In this document: positions 8,501 through 16,550 of the stretch, one piece after another
Layout: the number at the start of each line of letters is the position of its first letter
How positions within the stretch are numbered: position 1 is the stretch's first letter
IMG/VR virus record: IMGVR_UViG_3300023184_000045
Coordinates: 1-64,000 of that record
DNA: 64,000 bases
Origin: a virus
Strand: one strand, 5' to 3'
Made by a program: the position numbers and the translations under genes
The notes under the pieces: generated by a model
The model's database searches: none
Told to the model about the DNA's origin: nothing
The model's input: the letters and a program-made list of their open reading frames with translations, nothing else

Positions 8501-10405
8501 TCATACCGACACGCTGGCAATAATATTGCTGACGCCTCCGCCGGATATGGTGACTGCTGCATTGACATCTGCACTGGCACTTGTGGTAACAGTGGTAGTG
8601 TAATTACTGCCACCAAATAACATACTGCCACCATCAATAACCAGTTTGACTGTGGTGCTGATCCTATTACCACTTGCATCGAGTGCTTTAACTGCCAAGT
8701 TGCCTGTAATTGGTGTACCAGTATATGTGTATGTAGTAGCATCGGGAGTAACTACAATAGTTACCGGTACTGTCAAACTGATCAAATGTATACGACCCCA
8801 TCTATATGGGCCAGGCTCTACTGCCCATATACGTCCAGTATTGTCTCTACCAACTGCACTAAACTGGTATGGTAAACTAGCAGTACGTGTCCACCCACTT
8901 GCTTCAGTAAAAGTATAGATATAGAAATTGCTGTGGCAAAATACACCCAATATAGTCAGGCTGTCATTTAACCAAACAATATTTTTTGGTGTACTAGGAA
9001 CAGGAATATTACTGTGATATGTTAGTACTCTTGGATCTCCTGCATTTACGCTGTAGCAAACAAATGTACATGCTTTTGGAGTGGCGTCGGCAAGAGCTCC
9101 AGTACCGTTCAGTTGCATAAACAACAAATAACGATTTGATCCTACTGTAAATGTTTCGTTAGACCAAATTGATTGCATACCATGTGGTTGAGATATAGTA
9201 GCCGGGGCACTGGCGTCAGGAGTCCAATATGTACTTAAACTATTACCACCATAGCTAACAGTACAGTAGGCACTACGAGTAAATGCATCAGTTGTAGTAT
9301 TCCATTGGTAATACAAAGGTGCATAGTTGCCTGCACTATCTACGAACGGAACATAGAATCCGCGACTGTTTGCTGTTAGTGGATCTGTAAACCAACGACT
9401 GGCAAATTTAGATTTGTAGCTACCTTGTGTTGTTGTACGATCGGTGCCGTTGCTGCTGCCGCCGGCTGCAAGAATTGTACTGAATGTATTTAATGTAGTA
9501 TAGGTATTTGCACTGTCATTAAACTTTTGAAACACTTGGTTAAAATCATTTGTTGTGCCAATGCTTAATGTTAGCATATAGCCATCAACCAGGCTAACTC
9601 CAAGAAACTGGCAAGTGTAATTATTAGCAAGTTGGCCAGATGCTGGCGCTGTAATACCAGTTGCGCTAGACACAGCAAATGCTTGACCTAGATGAAACCC
9701 GGCTGCCGAGCATGGATAAATTCCAGTGGTAACAGACTGTTGATATAGTCCGTGATAAACCATATTGCCAGTACTAGGGTTTCTATACATAGGGTATGCA
9801 TGAGGGAAAAGTCCATTGATCTGAGTAGACGGCGCTATACTAGCAGTAGGAATTCCACCGGCAGCAATATCTGCACTAGTCCCATTTACTTTTGTAACAA
9901 TACGCATGTATTCGTTAATGCCTGTGATACTGCCAGCATTAACCCACTGTGTCCATATGGCTACACTGTTTGTTCCGTCGGTGAAATGCGACGCTGGCGT
10001 AGGTCTACGTGCAGGGTCCATTGACATAAAAGGGGCATGATCTAAGTTTACTCTATAATCGCCGGCGGTGGTAATAAAATGCCTACAGTGAGTAACTTCA
10101 CCATTTAATACCAATACACCAGTAAAAAATATTTGACTTATATTATATTGCGCACTTGTGGACCCACTCAAAATTGGTTGGCCAAAATTTGATTGACTGG
10201 ACAAAAAACCCATGTCAACGTTGATGCCGGGCGCTGTTGGTAAATTACCCGTTGGACTAAAATTATATTCTACATCAAATTGCGGTGCTAAACTGGTTTT
10301 ATTAACGCCGTCAGTTTGGAAATACATGTAGGTACTGCCAGGAATTGGATCTTCCAATATAGCTGCCGCCTGCATTGGTTTTTTAAATGTTCTTATAATT
10401 GCCAC
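8501..10405 (-). CDS. MAIIRT-family virion protein with Ig-like C-terminus (copy 2)
   Basis: 634 aa, paralogue of the 615-aa protein at 10698-12545. Both share the N-terminus MAIIRT with (E/L)EDPxPGS nearby, a long central region (residues ~25-515) rich in short beta-strand motifs, the signature GRDNTGRIWA..GRIHL (~518-545), and a C-terminal Ig-like domain (~548-634, LDASGNRISTTVKLV) resembling bacterial Big_1-type folds. The GRIWA motif is reminiscent of beta-propeller blades (tentative). The start is GTG with AAGGA about 9 bases upstream; an 86-aa gene sits between the two paralogues. Molecular function is unknown; a tail-fibre or decoration role is inferred only from the neighbours. Confidence 0.85.
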   Translation of the reverse strand: MAIIRTFKKPMQAAAILEDPIPGSTYMYFQTDGVNKTSLAPQFDVEYNFSPTGNLPTAPGINVDMGFLSSQSNFGQPILSGSTSAQYNISQIFFTGVLVLNGEVTHCRHFITTAGDYRVNLDHAPFMSMDPARRPTPASHFTDGTNSVAIWTQWVNAGSITGINEYMRIVTKVNGTSADIAAGGIPTASIAPSTQINGLFPHAYPMYRNPSTGNMVYHGLYQQSVTTGIYPCSAAGFHLGQAFAVSSATGITAPASGQLANNYTCQFLGVSLVDGYMLTLSIGTTNDFNQVFQKFNDSANTYTTLNTFSTILAAGGSSNGTDRTTTQGSYKSKFASRWFTDPLTANSRGFYVPFVDSAGNYAPLYYQWNTTTDAFTRSAYCTVSYGGNSLSTYWTPDASAPATISQPHGMQSIWSNETFTVGSNRYLLFMQLNGTGALADATPKACTFVCYSVNAGDPRVLTYHSNIPVPSTPKNIVWLNDSLTILGVFCHSNFYIYTFTEASGWTRTASLPYQFSAVGRDNTGRIWAVEPGPYRWGRIHLISLTVPVTIVVTPDATTYTYTGTPITGNLAVKALDASGNRISTTVKLVIDGGSMLFGGSNYTTTVTTSASADVNAAVTISGGGVSNIIASVSV

Positions 10406-10426
10406 AATATTTTCCTTAATGTATTA

Positions 10427-10687
10427 TTATGCACCAGTTACTGAATCTGCCCAGGCAAAAGCATCTGCTGCATCTGCAAACGGTTCTCTGCCGCCGTCTG
10501 GTGTGCATTTCCACTGTTGATATACGCCAGATTCAACTATTTCATTTCCGTCTGCATCAACAGTCAGTAACCCAATTGTCAACTCGCCGCCTATGCCACC
10601 AGAATACACATACCTGAAAGTTTTAGTAGCAACGACTTGAGCTGTTTCATCACGCTGTTCTATTAGTCGATCATATATATCACTCAT
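10427..10687 (-). CDS. 86-aa hypothetical protein
   Basis: Short soluble-looking protein (MSDIYDRLIEQRDETAQV) with a central beta-type segment (FRYVYSGGIGGELTIGL) and an acidic, Ala/Trp-containing C-terminus. I do not recognise the family. The ATG at 10687 has AAGGAT about 8 bases upstream. It lies between the two MAIIRT paralogues, 10 bases after one and 21 before the other, so co-expression is likely. It might be a small partner or chaperone of either paralogue, but nothing in the sequence shows this. Confidence 0.75.
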   Translation of the reverse strand: MSDIYDRLIEQRDETAQVVATKTFRYVYSGGIGGELTIGLLTVDADGNEIVESGVYQQWKCTPDGGREPFADAADAFAWADSVTGA

Positions 10688-10697
10688 TTACAAATCC

Positions 10698-12545
10698 TTA
10701 TAAGGTTACAGTAGTACTAATTGTACTAACACCAGCACTGACTACAGCAGCATTAACTGTGGTAGTAGCACTTGCACTGGTAGTTACAGTAATTGTGCTA
10801 GTGGTAACTAGTATATTACTAGTATAAAATACAATACTAGTTCCAGTTGAAGTTAGTGTTACATTAGCAGCAATTCTAGCACCAGTTATATCATATGTAT
10901 CAATTGCATATGTAGTACCAATTGTAGCTCCTGAATAGTTATAGCTGTTAGCTGCCGGTGTTACGTTAATGGTAGCCGGCATACTGCCAGATAATAAGTG
11001 TATACGCCCGTAACCAAACTGCCCAGAGTCTTGGGCCCATATACGCCCTAAGCTATCTCTGCCTATGCTGTTAAATTGGTAATTGTAACTTGCTGTCAAG
11101 TTCCAACCAGATACAGCACTGTTGAAACTGTAGATATAGGTATAGTTATGTGCAACGACTGCCATCAAAGTTCTGGCATCATTCAACCAGCAGATGTTTT
11201 TTGGTGTGCTAGGTATCACAGTAGCACTGTGGAAAGTAGTCTGAGTATAATCAGTACTACTCACGCTATAGGTCAGAAAAGTACGAATAAATGTGTTACC
11301 ATCAAAAATACCGCCTGCGCCATGTAGCTGCATCATAGTCAGATATCTAGTGCCACTAAACACAAAACTTTCGTTGTAGACGACACGATTCATTCCAGAT
11401 ACCGAGTTAACACTGGTAGTAGTAGTTTGGTCAGGCCACCAGTAGGTATTCTGAGTACCCGCACCGTATACTGTAGTAACATTGGCAAATCTTTGGAATG
11501 AGTCAGCAGTTCTATTCCACAAAATATAATGCGGATGGTAGGCGCCAGCTGTGTCAAAATAAGGAACATAAAATCCAGTCTGTCCGGCCGGACCGGCCGG
11601 ACTAGTGTTTGGATCTGTAAATGTTCTACTGGCAAATTTAGGTTGGAATGTTCCGCCTACTGGTGTAGTTCTCGCACCGCCTGCACTGCCACCTGTTCTA
11701 ATATCAGCACTAGGGGTAGCTGTAAACGTACCCGGATTGGTAGCAGTAGTATTAATATCGTTGTACTTGTAGATGTTTTGTGTATAGTCATTACCGATGC
11801 TGTTATTAAAGAACATGGCCAGGCCATCAACACTAGACACACCTAAGAATTGTACAGTATTAGTGCCAGATGTTGCGCCTGCTGCCACTAAAGTTGGGGC
11901 GGCAGCACTAAACATACTGGGCATATGTGCCCCATTGGTTGCACCCGGAACATAGTTAGTAGCATGGTTGTTTGCAACTACTATCAAATTATTAGTGCCT
12001 GGATTTCTATACACTGGAAAACCAGTGTAGCTGGCTGTGTTGGTAGTATTTTGTAATGGAAATCCAGTACTGCTATCTGTTCCTACGTTAACTCGACGAT
12101 AATAAGTTATATATCCGGTGGTACTTGGCGTACTACTTTGCTGATTGTAAGTTATTAATACCTGATTATTAACACCGTCGGTTTCATATCTACTATGATT
12201 AATAGGACGAGCAGGGTCCATGCTGGCCCAAGCCGCTTGGTCTAGGTTATTTCTATAGTCGTTGTTGGTGTTGAATATCTGATGGCGAACAAAAGTCACT
12301 TCACCTTTGAGTAATAGCATGCCGCCTAATGCTTCCGGACCGGTCCCCGACACTGTATTACTATATCCAAATGTAGAATAAGCAGTACCAGTGGTACTCC
12401 AACTAATGGTTTTATCAAAGAAATGATTTAAGGTATTGGTATTGTATGCTTCGTTTTGAAAATAAATTTTTCCAGAGCCAGGATACGGATCCTCTGTGAT
12501 GGTAGGAACCTGTATACCGTATTTTGCTGTTCTAATTATTGCCAT
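10698..12545 (-). CDS. MAIIRT-family virion protein with Ig-like C-terminus (copy 1)
   Basis: 615 aa, paralogue of the 634-aa protein at 8501-10405. Shared landmarks are MAIIRTAKYGIQVPTITEDP at the N-terminus, STPKNICWLND in the second half, GRDSLGRIWA..GRIHL near residues 492-515 and an Ig-like C-terminal domain (~520-615, DITGARIAANVTLTSTG). An ATG at 12545 follows AGGAG by about 9 bases. Two late-promoter matches lie 30 and 55 bases upstream, one of them perfect, so this gene probably heads a late transcript covering at least the next two genes. Function is unknown; structural role inferred from location. Confidence 0.87.
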   Translation of the reverse strand: MAIIRTAKYGIQVPTITEDPYPGSGKIYFQNEAYNTNTLNHFFDKTISWSTTGTAYSTFGYSNTVSGTGPEALGGMLLLKGEVTFVRHQIFNTNNDYRNNLDQAAWASMDPARPINHSRYETDGVNNQVLITYNQQSSTPSTTGYITYYRRVNVGTDSSTGFPLQNTTNTASYTGFPVYRNPGTNNLIVVANNHATNYVPGATNGAHMPSMFSAAAPTLVAAGATSGTNTVQFLGVSSVDGLAMFFNNSIGNDYTQNIYKYNDINTTATNPGTFTATPSADIRTGGSAGGARTTPVGGTFQPKFASRTFTDPNTSPAGPAGQTGFYVPYFDTAGAYHPHYILWNRTADSFQRFANVTTVYGAGTQNTYWWPDQTTTTSVNSVSGMNRVVYNESFVFSGTRYLTMMQLHGAGGIFDGNTFIRTFLTYSVSSTDYTQTTFHSATVIPSTPKNICWLNDARTLMAVVAHNYTYIYSFNSAVSGWNLTASYNYQFNSIGRDSLGRIWAQDSGQFGYGRIHLLSGSMPATINVTPAANSYNYSGATIGTTYAIDTYDITGARIAANVTLTSTGTSIVFYTSNILVTTSTITVTTSASATTTVNAAVVSAGVSTISTTVTL

Positions 12546-12574
12546 ATTTTATAAAACTCCTAGACCTATTACTA

Positions 12575-12582
12575 TATTTATG
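12575..12582 (-). promoter_or_regulatory. T4-type late promoter core CATAAATA
   Basis: The minus strand reads CATAAATA, 7/8 to TATAAATA with the variable first base, 30 bases upstream of the ATG at 12545. It is one of two candidates in the same 69-base gap. Confidence 0.5.
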
Positions 12583-12599
12583 CTCAGGCACGATCTAAG

Positions 12600-12607
12600 T
12601 ATTTATA
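12600..12607 (-). promoter_or_regulatory. T4-type late promoter core TATAAATA (perfect)
   Basis: The minus strand carries an exact TATAAATA in the gap between the 173-aa and 615-aa genes, 55 bases upstream of the ATG at 12545. T4-type late promoters consist essentially of this -10 octamer, read by the phage late sigma gp55 with the gp33 co-activator and the gp45 clamp. This is the best promoter in the window. Confidence 0.7.
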
Positions 12608-12614
12608 ACGAAAA

Positions 12615-13136
12615 CTAACTAGTTTGATTGTATTTAAGCTGAACGTAAAGATCGTTTCCTGGATTATTAGAGGAACCCACTTGAAGTATACTTATGGTTA
12701 TGTATTCTCCACTGTTCATTGAGAATGTCAACAGCGATGTAGCTGTGTATTGTGTGGCTAAAATTGTAACAGTTGACACAGTAGTACCGTTCTTTTTAAT
12801 AGCAAATATTAAATTAGTGTCTGGATATCCCACTAGGTTAGCTACTACCGATGTAACTGTTAAGTCATAGGGTGCATACCAACGCCTAGATCCATCAAAT
12901 ACATACAGAGAACCTGATGTGTAAATGTTAATAAAGCTAGGACCAGAACTGCCAGTGTAGCCCAGGCCGCCGCTGCCTGTATATCCAGTGCCAGAACTGC
13001 CAGTATAGCCCACACTACCTGTATAGCCAGACAATTGCCCTGACGCTACCCAGGCGCGGCCGTTGTAAACCCAGGTGCGACCACCGTATGTGTAGGGATC
13101 ACCCGTGCCAGGACCGTCGGGGAAATTTAATGCCAT
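12615..13136 (-). CDS. 173-aa short fibre-like virion protein
   Basis: Starts MALNFPDGPGTGDPYTYGGR followed by a WVYNGRAWV segment, a compact N-terminal module common in phage fibre proteins in which a set of slots with the pattern 'label, then picture of the object' precedes a shaft. Residues ~36-67 hold a short collagen-like tract of GYTGSx hexads. Residues ~70-173 form a beta-rich C-terminal domain (ADLT.. type not recognised; INIYTSGSLYVFDG at its start). The size suggests a small accessory fibre or decoration protein. ATG start; 14 bases separate it from the upstream MSHFAK gene, so the two are probably co-transcribed from the promoter near 13560. Confidence 0.85.
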   Translation of the reverse strand: MALNFPDGPGTGDPYTYGGRTWVYNGRAWVASGQLSGYTGSVGYTGSSGTGYTGSGGLGYTGSSGPSFINIYTSGSLYVFDGSRRWYAPYDLTVTSVVANLVGYPDTNLIFAIKKNGTTVSTVTILATQYTATSLLTFSMNSGEYITISILQVGSSNNPGNDLYVQLKYNQTS

Positions 13137-13150
13137 AGCTTAATTGTTTA

Positions 13151-13531
13151 TTATTCAGGTATCTGCGGTGGTGCAAATTCGTCCCAACTCAGAGTATCTT
13201 CGTTCCATCTGTACAGTTTATCGCCTGCTGGTGCTGCATCTGCTGGCATAGGCGCCGGTGCTTCCCAGTTACATGTATCATTGTTTAATGTCCAACTTGG
13301 AAACGGCGAGGGTGCATAAAATGCATCTCTTTCGGCATCGTATGTATACCCGAGTCCTGCATAGTTCTTACGCATTGGAGTTCCACCTAAACGGTGTACC
13401 CCACCATAGGTATTATAACTAGTCTGAACCCAAAGAGTAGGGTCACCAACTAGTCCTGTATCGATAAAATCTTGTTCGGCTACAATAACTTGTGTTACTA
13501 TACCGTTTTCTACTTTGGCAAAATGGCTCAT
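13151..13531 (-). CDS. MSHFAK-family conserved phage protein
   Basis: 126 aa. The sequence MSHFAKVENGIVTQVIVAEQ, then VQTSYNTYGGVH and RKNYAGLGYTYD, matches from memory a small conserved protein found among structural genes of many T4-like cyanophages and pelagiphages. The C-terminus (LYRWNEDTLSWDEF) repeats the tryptophan-turn pattern of short beta modules. Length is about normal for the family. Its molecular role is not known to me. AAAGGAAA precedes the ATG by about 7 bases, and two late-promoter-like octamers lie 18-35 bases upstream. Confidence 0.88.
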   Translation of the reverse strand: MSHFAKVENGIVTQVIVAEQDFIDTGLVGDPTLWVQTSYNTYGGVHRLGGTPMRKNYAGLGYTYDAERDAFYAPSPFPSWTLNNDTCNWEAPAPMPADAAPAGDKLYRWNEDTLSWDEFAPPQIPE

Positions 13532-13548
13532 AAAATTTCCTTTAGATA

Positions 13549-13566
13549 AATTTATATATATTTATT
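13549..13566 (-). promoter_or_regulatory. paired late-promoter cores AATAAATA and TATAAATT
   Basis: The minus strand carries AATAAATA (13559-13566) and TATAAATT (13549-13556), each 7/8 to TATAAATA, in the 58-base gap upstream of the MSHFAK gene. The first keeps the invariant ATAAATA. The spacer between them is AT-only, so one may be incidental. Confidence 0.5.
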
Positions 13567-13589
13567 TGTTTTCCGATGACAAAATTTTG

Positions 13590-14300
13590 TTATCCCCAGG
13601 CGCCGGCGCTCATTGAGCCCGAGGCGGATACTGGGTATATACTGATAAAACTGCCAGGTTGTGTAACATAAGGCCCCAGTGGATCTGCACTTAGTGTATA
13701 TTGCGGAATAAACGTGCCGCCCACAGCTATGTTCACTGTTCCTTCAATAAAACAAACTATGTAACCGCCCGCCGATGCTACTGTAGTAATTACAGTACTA
13801 GCAGCAGTTGTAAGATATAGCTGTCCTACTTCTGCACTATTGATATTAGTAAAACTGGTACCACTCACTTTGTAATTTAAATTATAACCAATAGTGTTTA
13901 CTGTTGCTGTTCCACCAAAACTTAACGATACTGTATGCGACGTTGCACCAACATTTTTACCCAAAGCATATAGCGCGGTAAATCTGTAAACAGTCTGTCC
14001 AGCTAGTGTTATTCCTAGCCCGCGCCCGTCAACGCCTACACCAAATACACCTTGGGCCGTTGTAATTTGTCTGCCTCCAAAAGTTGTTTGTAATTGATAA
14101 TGATACTGTGGTAAGTACCCTGGATAACCGTACGTTGTAGCGCCAGTGAACACTTCGATCCAAGCAGGGCTAGTACCATTTTGTACCATAAACTTGTAGA
14201 GACGATTGGTAGTGGGGTTGAACCACTCGTCACCGATTTGCAACCCGGTTTGGGGTTGCGTAGTCAATGTCCAGTGTTTGGTATAATTTCTTGTGCTCAC
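13590..14300 (-). CDS. 236-aa virion protein with tryptophan-turn N-terminus
   Basis: N-terminus MSTRNYTKHWTLTTQPQTG, then QIGDEWFNPTTNRLYKFM, a short beta module common in aquatic phage fibres that ends in xxWIEV. The rest (~55-236) is predicted beta-rich with VTLSFGG-like and VGGTFIPQY strands and no recognised catalytic residues. The start is GTG with GGAGA about 6-7 bases upstream. The 11 bases spanning the start codon and spacer are identical to those at the 8491 start. It lies 15 bases downstream of the C-terminal half of the split virion gene. A structural role is inferred. Confidence 0.83.
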   Translation of the reverse strand: MSTRNYTKHWTLTTQPQTGLQIGDEWFNPTTNRLYKFMVQNGTSPAWIEVFTGATTYGYPGYLPQYHYQLQTTFGGRQITTAQGVFGVGVDGRGLGITLAGQTVYRFTALYALGKNVGATSHTVSLSFGGTATVNTIGYNLNYKVSGTSFTNINSAEVGQLYLTTAASTVITTVASAGGYIVCFIEGTVNIAVGGTFIPQYTLSADPLGPYVTQPGSFISIYPVSASGSMSAGAWG

Positions 14301-14315
14301 AGGCCGTCTCCAGGA

Positions 14316-16550
14316 TTAGGCCTGAGCTTCCGTCCAGGATAAACGTGCAAAAATGTTACCCGATGTGGCACCAATGTTCTGGGCCATGACTGTAACCACG
14401 TCTGGCCCGTCGGGGTAAACACCCACGTTGGCTGCTGCAACACCGCCACCTAGGATACTGGTACCCATGTCGCGAACCAAGGTCAAGTCCTGCTGTGTAG
14501 TGGTATAGCCCGAACCTGTGGTGTTCAAGAAGAAGCCGAACACAGTCTCGCCGCCTGCAATAGTAGTTGCCGAAGTATGGAAAATGTACTGTGCCAAACT
14601 AGATCCGCCTACGCTAGCCCAGTTTGGTGTTGCGCTGCTGACTGTACCGTTAAGCACCAAGGTCATAAGGAACTGACCATTGGAGAAAACGTCCAGCTGT
14701 CGCAAAATCATCTGCATGCGGTTTACCAGTTCACGTATGCCCAACGTTGATCCAGCAACACCGCTACTGACACTAGGTGCAATACGGAAACTCATAACTG
14801 CATTGTTAACACCGTTGTTAACTGCCAGGGTTGTGGTCATACCTCTTGTAAACACGTATGATTTATCATCATCAAATCTACCGTCCATGATAACTGACGT
14901 ACCCCAGTGACTGATGGTACTGGCAAACAAGGGAGCATGTAAGTCGACTGCAATTGGAGCAGTGGCACTATATGTAAATGATTGCGCAGCACCGGCCATG
15001 GGCGAAAATACCAATGACTGCGATCCGGCTGCCATAGGTGCCTGGCTTAATGTCACGCTGGTATTTGGCACAAAGCTGACAACAAATGTGTTGGCAGGGA
15101 CTGCATTAGTAGTTGAAAATACATACTGTCCAATTTGTACACCGGTGGTGCTTACACCGGTTATAACCGGAGTTGCAGTGTTAGTAGTAAATGTTAATGT
15201 GGCACCAGCTTGTGCTCTAGTAACACCAGTTAATGTACTAACTGTGTATTGTCCTGCAATATTTGCAGTACCAACACCAGCAAAATTAACGTATTCATAT
15301 GCTGTTGCATTGCGTATTACTGCAATACCTGCACCACTAGTAGGCCATCCAGCTGGTAATGTGTTTACATAGATTGTTACATCACTGCTACCTAGTGTAG
15401 TACCACCATTGGCCTGTATATTAGCCAGCTGTGTGCTCTTACTAAATGTATTTGATTCGTATCTCGCCGGCAAGTTACCCGAACGCATGTAAGCCTGATA
15501 GTTTACGTTGTTGTTGGGACTCTTGTGACAGTACATAACGTCACCGTTGAGTCCACGGAATCCCCAGCGTATAAAGCCCGCACCGTACCACGAGTAATCC
15601 AAATAGAACATTTGCATTCTGCTAAGATCAAGAGTAAATCCGCTAACACCAGTACCGTCTGCACGATCAATGTTCCATGAACTTTGTGGTACACGATAGT
15701 CAATGGTTTTACTAATAACCGCCGCCGACAAGTTAACAGTACCACGATATGCTGGCTGAATTGTTAGTGCTGCATCACTGGTAATTGTTTCCACTTTATA
15801 GCTCATACCTTTAATAACTACAAAATCCCCAGGTACCAGCTGTTTGCTAAAAATAGGGCTTACACCATTGAGGGTAATACCAGTAACTGTGTTACTACCA
15901 GCATTGATACTGGCCCAACCGTTAATTTGATATGTACTGCTACGGCGTACTGCGTATATGGTCTGTCCGTCATATTCAAAAAACACACCGTTTTGATTAT
16001 CGAACATGCCTACGCGAGTATTGGCTCCATACCAATTGCTAACACTCAAATACGGCAAACCAGTAGGTGTTGCAATCGTCGGAATCGATCCAGTGGTATC
16101 TAATCTGTTGGTACTGATGTAGGTAAACTTGTAAGGATCAATTACGCTTGCAACCGTGTATGTACCATTATAAGCTGTTTGATCCAGTCCACTTATTATA
16201 ATAGTGATACCAGGATTGATATTGTGTTGCACCTTGGTAACTACTGTAATCACAGCACCAACTGCTGTGATTGAATCCAAATTCAAATTGGGTTTGAGCA
16301 AAGTACCAGTTGACATCTGGATACCTTTGCCTGATTGGTAGCGGAAATAACGTCGTGTTTGACGTATCAACTGTTGATTATGACTTGATGCATTGGTACT
16401 AAACGTAACACCGCCGTCAAAGGCGCGATGTAAAAAGTTACCCTGTGGGCGAACATATAGTGTGGCACTACCATATGCAATTGTACCGGTTGGCGTGCTA
16501 ATCACGTTGTAGGTAAACACCGTCGGGCTAGTAACTGTGGCACTGTCCAC
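14316..16550 (-). CDS. virion structural protein, C-terminal part of a frameshifted gene
   Basis: 744 aa from a GTG at 16550 that lacks a convincing Shine-Dalgarno sequence. Motifs LYVRPQGNF and FDGGVTF (~32-51), QTRRYFRYQSGKG (~64-76), GVFFEYDGQTIYAVRRSS (~187-204), IDRADGTG (~297) and SWYGAGFIRWGFRG (~320) match a long structural protein of T4-like cyanophages and pelagiphages as I remember it, where they continue one polypeptide begun by the MAKHITPEYY.. protein next door. Repeated ribbon motifs VxTxVQHNINPG, GTYTVASV and similar suggest beta-rich modules. The frame overlaps that neighbour by 49 bases in the -1 frame. I read the pair as one gene broken by an indel, or less likely as a programmed frameshift. 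Confidence 0.85.
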   Translation of the reverse strand: MDSATVTSPTVFTYNVISTPTGTIAYGSATLYVRPQGNFLHRAFDGGVTFSTNASSHNQQLIRQTRRYFRYQSGKGIQMSTGTLLKPNLNLDSITAVGAVITVVTKVQHNINPGITIIISGLDQTAYNGTYTVASVIDPYKFTYISTNRLDTTGSIPTIATPTGLPYLSVSNWYGANTRVGMFDNQNGVFFEYDGQTIYAVRRSSTYQINGWASINAGSNTVTGITLNGVSPIFSKQLVPGDFVVIKGMSYKVETITSDAALTIQPAYRGTVNLSAAVISKTIDYRVPQSSWNIDRADGTGVSGFTLDLSRMQMFYLDYSWYGAGFIRWGFRGLNGDVMYCHKSPNNNVNYQAYMRSGNLPARYESNTFSKSTQLANIQANGGTTLGSSDVTIYVNTLPAGWPTSGAGIAVIRNATAYEYVNFAGVGTANIAGQYTVSTLTGVTRAQAGATLTFTTNTATPVITGVSTTGVQIGQYVFSTTNAVPANTFVVSFVPNTSVTLSQAPMAAGSQSLVFSPMAGAAQSFTYSATAPIAVDLHAPLFASTISHWGTSVIMDGRFDDDKSYVFTRGMTTTLAVNNGVNNAVMSFRIAPSVSSGVAGSTLGIRELVNRMQMILRQLDVFSNGQFLMTLVLNGTVSSATPNWASVGGSSLAQYIFHTSATTIAGGETVFGFFLNTTGSGYTTTQQDLTLVRDMGTSILGGGVAAANVGVYPDGPDVVTVMAQNIGATSGNIFARLSWTEAQA

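Noticed and set aside
16502-16550. Programmed -1 frameshift signal
   Set aside because: No X-XXY-YYZ slippery heptamer in the correct frame and no clear downstream stem-loop in the 49-base overlap. A single-base indel explains the split more simply.
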